The notes under the pieces were generated by a model. The model saw only the letters and a list, made by a program, of their open reading frames with translations. It ran no database searches and was not told where the DNA came from. Positions 49,201-61,200 of a stretch of DNA of 64,000 bases are shown in pieces. This DNA comes from Heloderma charlesbogerti. Lineage: Eukaryota; Chordata; Lepidosauria; Squamata; Helodermatidae. The translations under genes were made by a program, and so were the position numbers. The number at the start of each line of letters is the position of its first letter. Position 1 is the first letter of the stretch. The stretch is taken from NCBI GenBank assembly GCA_026122225.1, contig JANEZZ010001471.1:62001-126000 (forward strand), given 5' to 3'.

Positions 49201-52200
49201 CCACATCTTCCAAAAGAGTTTGGATACAGCACTTCAGAGACTGCAGAAACTTATGCCACCGTGAGTCAGTTTAAAACAGCCAATTTAGACAAAGCATGGA
49301 GCAGGAAGAAACATTTCATCTAATAATGTAGTATTCCCCACTTAGTTAAGTGGGCTTGCTTCCTGTTAAGTATATTTATGGTTGTAGCCTTGGACACTAC
49401 ACTTTGCTATTCTGCAAACAAATTTGCTACCAAAGAATTGGGAAATCAAAAATCTATATATTTGAAACAATGTACTTAGCACCAAAATATTCATTAGCGA
49501 TAAGGGTGGCAATTATAATACAGTTAGCTTGTTACAACTGACACTGAAAGCAATAGTTCAGCCAACAGCCCTTTAAATCAATGTAGAATATATATCCTTA
49601 ACCGTAACACAGAATATCAATTGGCATGCTTTTAATCAAAATAGATATATAAATCAGGTTCTGGACCAAAGGTAGCAGACAAACTAACCTTGGCCTTACA
49701 TCATAAACACTATTCCGAAAAGTATTAACGATGATTTGGGGACGACTACCATGTTGACAGAACTTGTACATCAGTGCCTGCAACACTCTTTCATCGCTAT
49801 GGTTATCACAGCAAAATGCCAGAACCAGGCCTTTTAAACATGTTTCCACAGCCAGAGCAAGTTCAGCATCTTTTAGATGAATAAAAGCACCTAAAATGCA
49901 AGAATCAAGACTCAGCATAGTACGTAATATCATATTAAAGTATTCTGGTTGTGCAGGCTGTGGTCCTCAACCTCTCTCCAGCGAAAAGCACCACCCACAG
50001 TGATGTAAAAGACAGGGTGGAGGCACCAGTGTTTCCCAGGATTCACTGCAAACTAAACTAGACGTGATGTTTATTGCTTTTAAGCAATTAATAGGCAAGT
50101 TTATTTGCGAGCTTCCCTCCTAGGACAAATAGCAACTTCAGGAGAGTCTTTGTTGGAACCTCAGTGTCTGCACATATGGGGAAGAGTTAACTCCCCTTTC
50201 CTGCCCCCAGTCCTGCTCAGCCTCCTCCTCCTGCACTGGGTATTTATATTTTTAAGTGTGACTGCGTGCATGCAATCACACCTAGTTTGGCCCTGTGACT
50301 GTATTCAGCATGCTGCACCTAGTAGTCATACTCTTTGAAACGAAAGAAGAGGCAATGCTTATCTTTAATGTGACCTTGGCCTATGAATATGCACATACTA
50401 ATTTCAGAAGTTAAAAAAATTACTCCCAAACTACCTCAAGACACTGTCCAAAGTATATATTTTTTAACCTTGTATTTTAAAAAATATGTTTGTCAAGTTA
50501 TTCATGAATGAAAAAGCCCTTTTACTTTTCTATATCATATCAAACATGGCAAGAGAGAGAGCCTCACTACTGGGCGGTATAGAAATGAAATAAATAAATA
50601 AGAGCTTTGAATTCCTCTTCTTATGACATCTTTCCAGTAATTGTTTTATCCTGCCAAATGAATGCAAAATCCACCAGATAATTTGAAGACAGATCTATAA
50701 ATTCCCTGCAAGGCTGAAGGAAGGGCTTTTTATAACCAAGAGCAGGAGACCAATCTGAAGAACACAAGGGGAGCCCTGCTGGACTAGATAAAGGTTTATC
50801 TAGTCCAGCATCCTGTTTCACACAATGGCCAACCAAAACTATAAATATTTGCATATTGCTTGTTTGGCCTGTGAATTACTTTTAGACGCTCTAACTATCT
50901 TCCCTTCCCTTCAATCTACATAGCAAGCATGCACTAACCCTTTTTTCCTTACTAAGTAGGAATCTAGGAGTCCTCTCCACTGTCAAGAACACCATCATTC
51001 TCAGGTCCAAAAGAACGTAATTTTTACGCTCAGTAAGATCAGGATGAGAAATGCAGGTATAGACATAGACATACAGCTGGCATCAACCTGCCAAGGGCCC
51101 ACATCCCAGCAGGGCCCCACTAACAAAAGCTCCCTGGACATGCTCCTTCTCTTCAGCATCGCAATCAGCTTGTTCACCAGCCTCTCACTTTGGCCCAGAC
51201 AACGGTGATGGTGAGAAGGAGCAGTAGATGCCACTGCCTACTTACTCACTTGCTCTCTGCAGATCAAGCAAGCAGTAGCAAAGATGAAAAAGAGGATGTG
51301 GAACAGTAGCAGCTGGTGACAATGGTGGTGAGAAGGTAGACTCACTGAGGGAGGAGGCCCATTGAGCGGGCCATGCCCAAGGGCCCTCAAAACCCTAGAG
51401 CTAGCACTACATACACACAAAGACAATCCCATGTTTACTATTCAGCTTGAAAAAATTAAGGCTGCAATCCACTGCCCTATATGTTCTGGTCAATATTTTT
51501 ATAATTTGTTTACAAGCAGTACAATTATAGGTTACCTAGGGGTCCTATTGGTTTGAATCTAAACTGTTTCTGCTGATGAGCTCTTTCAATTGCTTGACAA
51601 AGGTCTGGCATATATTGTCCAAATCTTTTCAGTCTATTTGTTTTACTCTCCTTTAATTCTTTTAGCTGTCGTTCCTGATAATCCAATACATGTTTCAGTT
51701 CATTTTCTTCCTTCCTAAAACACCAAACAAATTACTGAAATATTATGCATTATTAAAATATCAATTCCATTTCTATAGCCACAAGACATCTTTGCACACA
51801 ATCGGATTAACTTTTGTCAGGTACAATTGTCTTAGTAAGCCTTCGAAGTCTGATTTCCAAAGCCATGGCTGACAACACATTCTCTAAGCCAGTACCCAGA
51901 TGCCTCTTCTCCCAAGGAAGCTTCTGGAAAATTGCCTCTACTTGAGGCTCTTTGTAAAGTGAGGTGTCAGATATCTCCACCAAAAAGGTACACACCCTCT
52001 ACCCCTGCAGAAAAATAACAGGGAATCTAAATCAGGGTGGGCAGAAGATAGCTCTCCAGATGTTTTCGACTTCAACTCCCAGAAGCTCCTGCTAGCATGG
52101 ACAATGGACAGGAATGTTAGGAGTTAAAATCCAAAACATCTGGAGAGCTACCTTCTTCCCACCCCAATCTAAGTGATCCCATGTCTCTTCCAAAACTGCA

Positions 52201-55200
52201 CCAGACAAGGGTTGCACATGCATACTTCATTCGTGCCACTGGGGAATATCCCTTGCAGGTGCAAGCTCTGGGCTCACATAGAAATCATCTCAAGACAGCA
52301 GAAAGAATAAAAAAATCAGACTTCTGACATGTAGTTCAATACACAAATTAAGTAATCAGTTACATCTATTAAGCTTACTTAAGCCTAGTAGAATCTTCCT
52401 CATATCTATATATAGCCTGTTGAAACTGCTGTATCTGGTGACCAATTGCATCATCTTGATCATGTAATGTCTTCAGCTGCTCTTTTAAGAGGTCAATTTT
52501 TTTCTGTTTTTCCAAATTTTCAGGCTCTGAAATCTGTTCAGCACTGTAATATTACATAACCCATGGATTATTTTGTTCAAGAAATGAAATGACAAAATAC
52601 ATTAAGCTAAGAAGAAACAGACATCAATAGATATTCAGGTTCTATTTATATCTACACCAATTTATTGCAGTATACTTTTCCTTTGGCATGGTTTTTATGT
52701 ATGCCCTATACAAGTAAAATCAACATTAACTGGCCGCTGTTTCACACTCCTGTTTTGAAACTGGGTAACTAAACAACAACATACACAGTTTTAAAGGCTG
52801 AATTTACCTAGACAGCACATCATAAGCAGACTATAAAAATGTGTTTGTCATTCTGTGAACAAAAAGAAGCAGATTATTTTTCTTCCTGCTTGTAAATAAA
52901 GGACTGTAGAAGATAATTCTAGTTATTATTTATACAGCACTGTCCCTGCACCTGGCATCTTACAGTTACATGGATAAAAATAGACAGGTCCCTCCATGTA
53001 AGGAGCTTACACTTTAAGATAGACAATATGAAAAACAAAGGGAGAATGGGATACCATGGGCAAATGAGGTTACATGTACTTAAAGAATGGTTCACTTCAG
53101 AATGAGAAATAAGGGGACAAGCCAGAGGCTACATGGAACAGGTAGGTTTGAAGGAATGAAGAGAGACAGCACTGAATTCAGAGGGGGAACACTAGATATG
53201 GGGAGCAGCAAGAGAGAATAGGCAGTCTTTTAAGGTACCAGACCTCCAGTCAGCAGACGGTGACAGAGTGAAGGCCGTGCACAGTGGTATAACAAAAAGA
53301 AGAATCAGCACAGCTTCTACAAAGCAGTCCTGCCTCATCAATCTATTGGGATTCCTTGAGAATGTCAACAAGCTTATGGATAGGGGTGATTTGGTAGATA
53401 CTATATACCTGGCTTTCCAAGTCCCTCACCAAAGGCTTCTGTATACACTTAGCAGTCATGCAATATGACAGGTCCTCTCATTGATCAGCAAGTGGTTATC
53501 AATTAGGTGGCAGAAGATGGGAATAAAAAAAAATCTCACAAAGCAAAGAAGCAGGCAGTGGACTTTTCCCAAAGATCTGCATTAGGGACCAGTGCTATTT
53601 AACTTGTTCATAAATAATCTGGAGTTCAGTGGAGTGGCCAAGGTTTCAGATGACACCAAATTTTTCGGGATGATTAAAACCTAAGCAGACCGTAATGAGC
53701 TCCAAAAGGATAGACAGTATTGTAAGGTGTTGCTTACAGATTCATGGTATTGCTGCATTTAGAATACCATGTAGAGTTTCGGTCACTCTATCTCAGAAAG
53801 GACATTTTAGGGCTGGAAACAGTGCAACCAGTATCAACAGGGTCGTGGCACCTTTTCTAAAAAGAAAGTGTTTGAAGCTTTTTAGTTTAGAAAGAAAAGA
53901 AAGGTAAGGTAGTGGGGCATGATAGAGGTTTTTTTTTAAGTTTCATATGGAGAGATAAGGTGCGGCAAGGCTGTGGAGAGCTTTTAGGTACAAAGACAAG
54001 GTGGATATGGACGTAGTATGCAAGGTGGCAGACAAAACTAAATTATCTGAGGAGGGACATCACATTGTCTGAACATGAATGATTTTGGGAGTGGAGTTTC
54101 GGACAGAGGTGAGAGGATGACCACAGAGAAGAAGGCTGCAGTAATCAAGGTGGGAGATGACCAATGAACCACAATTGTATCTGATGGGGCAGGGAGGAAT
54201 GGGCAGATCTTTGCTATGTTGCATAAAGGATAGTGACATGACTTGGCAACTGATTGAGTGTGGGGAGCAAAAGATAGAAGAGTCAACACAAAGCCAAGGT
54301 TTCATGCCTGGACAGCAGTGTGAATAGTAATGCTCACCATTAAAGCTTATTTAAACTAGGGTATAATCCAGGTAGACATGGTGATAATATTTTGCATCAA
54401 ACTCCAGCCTAAAACTGCTTCTAAATCCCACAGAGAGAGCCATGCTAGTCTGTTGTAGCATAAATAAGAAAGAGCCTTGTGACAACTTACAGACTAGCAA
54501 ATGTATTATGGCATAAGCTTGTACTTCTGTCCTATAAACTGTGTTGGTTTTTAAGGTGCCATAAGGCACTTTGTTGTTTTTTCTAAATCCTAGGAAATTT
54601 TATCTTTATTTGTCTAGAAAAGCCACCAGTGGAATTAGGAGTGCCTCCCCTTACTCAATTATCCGAATCAATTTTTGAACCCGTTCTTGACAGTCTCAGG
54701 ATAAAACTAGTAAATTAGCATGGTTCCGTGGTCAGATCTGCACTATTGTTTAGGAAATATATGAAAAAATATCAGTGGGAAACTTAAACCAGTTATTTAA
54801 ATTGGCTGTTTTTCTTGCTGATTTGAATTGTTTTGATTTGAATCAATCCACTCTGTACACTCCTAACAGATAGAGTCTACCCCAAAGAGTAAACTTCTAC
54901 AGTAAGACTTGCACATTTCAGTCTGGTAACATTTAAGTTCAGAGAAGACTAATTCCTAGGCCACTTGCAGACACTTAAGGCAACAGACCATAAGAATATT
55001 CTCAAAACATTAAAGTTTTGTCATCAAGCATCTGTTGCCTGGTGCATCTTAGGAAACAAAGGGTAGGAACAATGTTCATCAAAAAGCTGCAAGGGTCCTC
55101 AACCATCCAACTGACTGGTGAAAGTGTGGAACAAATAAATGCAGAACTGCAGCAGAAGTAAATGAGAAAGTAGAAGTATGTCCAAACTGCTCTATTTCCA

Positions 55201-58200
55201 ACAAAGATAATTAAGCTGTGACCCCATATGCGCAAAATGCACATGATACTCAAATGATTCTTACATAAAACACACAGACAAAAGGGCTGCTCACAATAAG
55301 TTTAAACTTTAGTTTTTCAACCAATTTGGTTGGTCTGTTTAAACATAAAAATATCAGGCAATTCTGAGTATCAGTAAATTATCAATGAAATATTATGAGA
55401 CAGGACAGACACTTTAACTCCTTCTTTTACATTGCATGTTTTAGTAGAAAATCAAAACCATCATATCCCTTTTTTCTTTTCTATTTTTAAAAGCTTGATT
55501 TAAATCTTTTTAAAGTTCACAAGAACTTGTTCTCTCTGTAATGTAATGTTTAGAAAGGGAAACCATTACTGAATTTTCAGTTCTTCAATTTTTTGGCGAA
55601 GTTGTTCATGATCTTTCATCAAGCGTTTCAATTCACCTCGAGACCGATTATGTGCTGCCTGAACAAGAGAAGCAGACCTGTGTTAAAAATTGACTGGAGA
55701 AAGCTTACAGTGAACATTGACACAAATATTTAATTAATGAAGAACTGGAATACTATTGGCAAATATCTAAAATTTATTTTAAATAGTTTTTGTAGTACCT
55801 TTTGCCTATCTTTTTGGAAATTATATTCAGCTAGCCTATACTCAAGTTTTAGTTTTACTACTCGTGCCTTCCAGTCCAGGCCACATGATATTAAGGAAAG
55901 AATCTTCAAATCTCACTTTAGGGAAGCTTTGCACAAAATACAACAGCCTAAGACAACATTACTATGTAGTAACTGCATATTTATAGTACTTTAAGACTGA
56001 ACTTTCTATCCACAAACCTCTGCATTGTTGTATGCTTTTCTTTTTGCCTTCACATCTGTTTTTGAAGCATTACATGAAGATTCTAATGTTACCACTTCTT
56101 CAGTTATCTTCTCTAGCTTGTCTTCCATGGTTCTACATTTTTTTTCTGCTACATTTACCTTAGCCTGAAAAACAAACAGGCAAATGTCATAATGTAATCA
56201 GAAATCTCATTATACCAGGGAAAATAAGGTGAACTGGCAAACTGAGGCTATCATCCAGAGAAAGTTATTTAGGCTCAATCTTATCTACATTAATTAATCA
56301 AGTGAGTCATGACTACATTGTCTAGAATGGAACAATGTGACAGTATTTTGCAGATAAGGCAGGATCTAATCTCAACTCTACGCTGCTTTCCAAATAACTC
56401 CTCATTCTGGATTTCATTAATCTATTATCAGGACCCTAGATTGTGAACAGGGAACATCATGGGAGAGCCATGCAAACTGGTGGGCTGCCCAGGGACAGTG
56501 GATGCTTCAGCCTTGGAACCCTCTTTAGGCACAGAAGGCAATAAAGGTGTCTACCTTTGGCCCCTTTGACAGGCAAGCAATATGAAGCCTCTGGACTGTT
56601 GAGCCTGATAAAAAATACTAGTTATCTATCCTTTCTTTGTCTGGTCAGTGGAGCACTGTCTTATGCCTGCTACACATCAGGCTCCAACAACGGGTAGCAG
56701 AGACCCTGGGCATGATTTGGGTATAGCTATCCATGCCTCCACCCAGGTCCTGACATAGGTTTACAAGGAAATGGTTAGCTCAGTTTGGTTTCATTAATAG
56801 CCACATGTAAACAAAATAATCAGTTGGTCAAATGTGCCAGCATAGCAATATGAACTCTGGACTCTCTTCCACAAAACGAAGAGACATTCAGTTCTATAAA
56901 AAGAGTTCAAAACTGAGAAGAGATGCAGATATCCACTTCTCTAGACTTCTACATGAAAAGGGATTCTTAAAAAGTGAACTAATCACATTTTTAAAAAGTG
57001 AATCTTACTGCTTCACTTGAACAAAGGAACCAAAGAAATTCAAGTAAAGCTTTGCAGCAAATTTATATACCTGCCATTCTTTCATTTTCTCAACAACTTT
57101 CTGAGTTCTTGCTTGGTGAGCACCAATATCATTTCTGATTGTTTCTATTTCTTCTTCAGTCTCTTTCACCTAAAATACAAGGCCACAATTAACACCATAA
57201 GCTAAATACAATAATAATCAAATTAAGCCCATTTAAATTAAGTAACATACTGAGGCAAGCAATTACCATTGCCCAAGCTATTTGGTGCTGTAACTTCTTT
57301 AACGCTTCTTGCATTTCACTCAAAGCACCAATACTTTTATAACGCTCCTCCTTCTCCAAATACTGCTTCCGAAGGTCTTCAAGAAACTAAAAAAGGAATA
57401 CAAAATGTTGATGAATGGAGATGGTAGCAGTACAGATACTAGGATACTTTCTGAATTCTTGCTAGTGACAGAAGAGTTTGGGCACCTCAATGTCAATTGA
57501 CATAAAATACTAACAATACAACTTGTTACAAGACATGAACTGAGTCAAGAAGTAGCCCTTTGGCCTAATTCAGATGTTAACAATTCCAGTCCAATACATC
57601 TTAGTTTTTTGGACTGAGAACAAGCCATGTGCTGCACACTCCCTCCTTGCACCTCCCTTCTATTCTTCCCCCATTTCCCAGGATGTCCAATCTGGTTTCA
57701 ATCTCTGGTTTGTAGAGAGAGGAAACTGTGCATGCAAGGTGTGAAAGAAAGGGGAAATGAGAGAAGGGAGCACTCAGGCACATGGTGTATTCTCAGTCCA
57801 TGAGAGATATGTTGAATTGGGCCTTCATTGATTAACTAATAAAAAATAGATTTCATTTCTTACATGTGTATACCACCTGATAGCCAAAGCTAATATAAAA
57901 CCAACATACAAAAATATAACAATTTTAAAACAATCAACAGTAAATCCTAGGCCCCATAAAAAACTTTTATCAAATGCCTAGGAGTAGAGGAAAATCTTAA
58001 AATGGCACCGAAAAGATGACAATATTGACGCTAGGCAGGCCTCACCGTGGAAAGCTTTCCACAGTTGGGGGCCACCAAGAAGGACCTCCAAGCCTCACGT
58101 GGAGGAGGCACTTGGAAGAGGATGTGAGATGATGAGCAGAGTTTATGGCTCGTACCGAGAGTTGGTCAGTCAGGTATTACAGTCCCAAGCCACGGAAGGC

Positions 58201-61200
58201 TGTATAGTTCAAAACTAGCAACATGAATTGGGCTTGGACAAATACAGGCAGCCAGTGCAAGCAAGTCAGAATTGGTCATATACGTTCAGACCTTCTGGTC
58301 TCTGCTATCTATCTGCCCACCACATTTTGAACAAGCTGCAGCTTCCAAACCACCTTCAAATGCAGCCCCACAGAGCATATTGCAGTAATCTAACTAGGAG
58401 GTTACCAGAGCATAAACCAGATTTTCCCTGTCTAGACAGGGGCATAGCTGGGCCACCAATCAAAGCTAGTAGGCACTCTGTGCCACTGAGGCCACCTGAG
58501 CCTCCAGAAACAAAGATGATTCCAGGAGAACCCCCAAGCTATGAACCTGCTCCTTCAGGGGGAGTGTAACACCATCCAGGCTGAACACCCTCAATCCAGT
58601 CAGAAGAATCACCCACTAACAGCATCTTGTCTGGATTGCACTTCAGTTTATTAGCCCTCATCCAGTCCATTGTTGCGGCCAGGCACCACTTTAGCATATC
58701 CACAGCTTCACCCGGTGAAGATGAAAAGGAGAAATAGAGCCGAGTGTTATCAGCATACTGATGATAACGCACTCCAAGTCTCCTGATTACACCACTCAGT
58801 GGTTTCACATAGACGGTAAATAACATGGGGGACAAAACCAACCCCTGTGGAACCCCATACTGGAGAATCCACGGGGCCGAGCAATATTGCCCAAGTAGTA
58901 CCATCTGGAACTTACCATCCAAGTGGAAGCAAAACCACTGCAATGCAGTATCTCCCACTCCCAACAAAAAATGATACCATGAATGATACCATGGTCAATG
59001 GTATCAAAAGTCACTGAGAGATCAAGGTGAATCAACAAGGTCACGCTCCCCGTCTCTCTCCTGACATAGGTCATCATACAGGGCGACCAAGGCTGTTTCC
59101 GTGCTAAAACCCAGCCAGAACTTTGACTGAAATGGATCCAGAAAATCCTTGGTCTCATCCAAGAGCATCTGGAGCTGGTTGGCAACCACCCACTCAAAGA
59201 CCTTGGCTAGGAAAGGAACACTTGCCACCAACCTAAAGTTGTTAAGTTCTTCCAGGACCAGGGAGGATTTCTTCAGGAGTGGTCTCACCACCACCTCTTT
59301 CAGGTGGCCCAGGATCACTCTGTTAGCAAGTGTTCGTTTTGCATGGGTGCATGCTTGAGTGTGCCTTTTCAGACATGCAACCTTGTCACTTGAAGGGATT
59401 ATTTTTTTAACACAGAGAGTCTCAAAATTTAGCACCTTAAGGGGCTAAGGGGATCTGGAGATTAAAGACACAGTTGCTTAACCCAGGAGTAATTTATTGA
59501 AAGGAATGAACACATACATTCAAAATATTAGACTGAGGCAACAGGCACTTTATAGGATTAAGTTTCATTCACACCGACTACCAGTTCTAATTATTAAAGC
59601 AGACACTTTAAAGCAATGGTTTAGTGTAACTAACTAGCAGGTTGGGGAAGGGCAGGGGGGAGAAGAAGAAGCCTCAGTGGCAGGGAGAATGAGAAGGGAG
59701 AGGGATGTGGGGAATGACATGAGAGGGGAAGGAGGCTGGTGGCTAAGCTTGTGATCAAGGAGAGGCATCTTGCTTATCTCCCTGGAAACAGCCTGGGGTA
59801 GTGGCCCTGTGGGAGACAGAAAAAGGAGCAGGGAAAAGCTGACAGGGTTTTTCAGGCAAGTGGGGGTAATGAAGGAAGGGGGCCTGGCAAGCTAATGGGG
59901 AGAGGTTAGTATAACAAGGGGTATATTTTACCTATCCATAACTGCACAGTTTGGGAGCGATGAAGTTGGAGGTGGTGGGGTGCCTCTGCAGCAACAAAGA
60001 GGGAAAGAGGGAAAGAGGGAAAGAGGGAGAGGGAAGGAAGGTTTCACAAGATTCCTTTCTGGGAGAGAGTGAGACTTTTTTGGAGTCCTCACTCTTGGGT
60101 GAATGGGGTGTTTCTTATGTGCCCAACATTTGAGCTAATTATTAAAACTCAAACCATGGCAAAAATCCTGTCTCTGCTGGCTCACTGAAACTAAGATATG
60201 TGATGGTTCAGCAATAAACTGACTGACAATCTTTTCTCCCAGCTTAAACACACAAGTAAAATTAACAACTGATCAGTAGATTTACCTGGCAACTCTCTTG
60301 GGCTGACATTTTGGAGCCATAATGTAAATAGAAAATAGGATCAAAGGAGAGTAAGATGTCAAGGTATTAAGTTGGGAAAACAATGGTCAAGCCAGAGAGA
60401 GTGATGGCTTTATATCATATACACCATTCTGCTTTGAGTATCAGCCCTGGCTTTCAGAATATCACACTTCTCCTGTACTTTCCCAAGCAGGAATGAAACC
60501 TTCTTTTCCATGTCAAAAGGGAAGAATATTGGGGTATCCAGCAACAATTCCTTCTCACAAGGAGGCATTAATCACGTCCCTAGCCCAGCCAACTGTTCCC
60601 TCCCTTCCAGTTTTTATAAGCCAAGAGGGGCAAGGATCCAATATGGAAGTGGTTGCTTGAACCTGTCCAAGCACCTTGACAACATCATCGAGCTGTACCA
60701 ACTGAAACTCATCCAACAAAACTGGACAAGACTGGCTCTGGATACCTTACCTGATTCATCTGCTATAACACTGGGATTGAGTTTTTACTGTTTACTTGTT
60801 AGAATAATGAACATTGTCTTTGTGAAGATTAAGCCAGTGACGGGAATTTATAAATTATATAGTGCTACCAGTCTTATTGGGGAATTCTCAGATCCAGAAC
60901 AAATTTGAGATTTGTAAAGGAAGTTTCAGATTACAGTATGCCTGTCTGGGTCACACAAAACCACTGTTGTATTTTCTACCAGAGTACACTGCTATTACAA
61001 ACTACTAAAAATGTTCCTTACCTCTCCTCCTTGTTCAACCTGATCATGCATTCTGGCTTTGGTTTCCATGATGTATGAATAATCTTCCTTCATCTGCTCC
61101 AGCTGTGTTGCTTTCATAAAGAACTAACTCAAGAAATATGAAGTTCATGTTTTAAAACTGTATTTTCAAAAGACCAAGAATTATGGGCACAATCATTTCA

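Noticed and set aside
50782..50811. 30-bp perfect-looking palindrome
   Set aside because: It falls within a common LINE-tail sequence that is naturally near-palindromic at that point; not a separate element.
60510..60908. 132-codon plus-strand frame
   Set aside because: No recognisable motif; probably chance.
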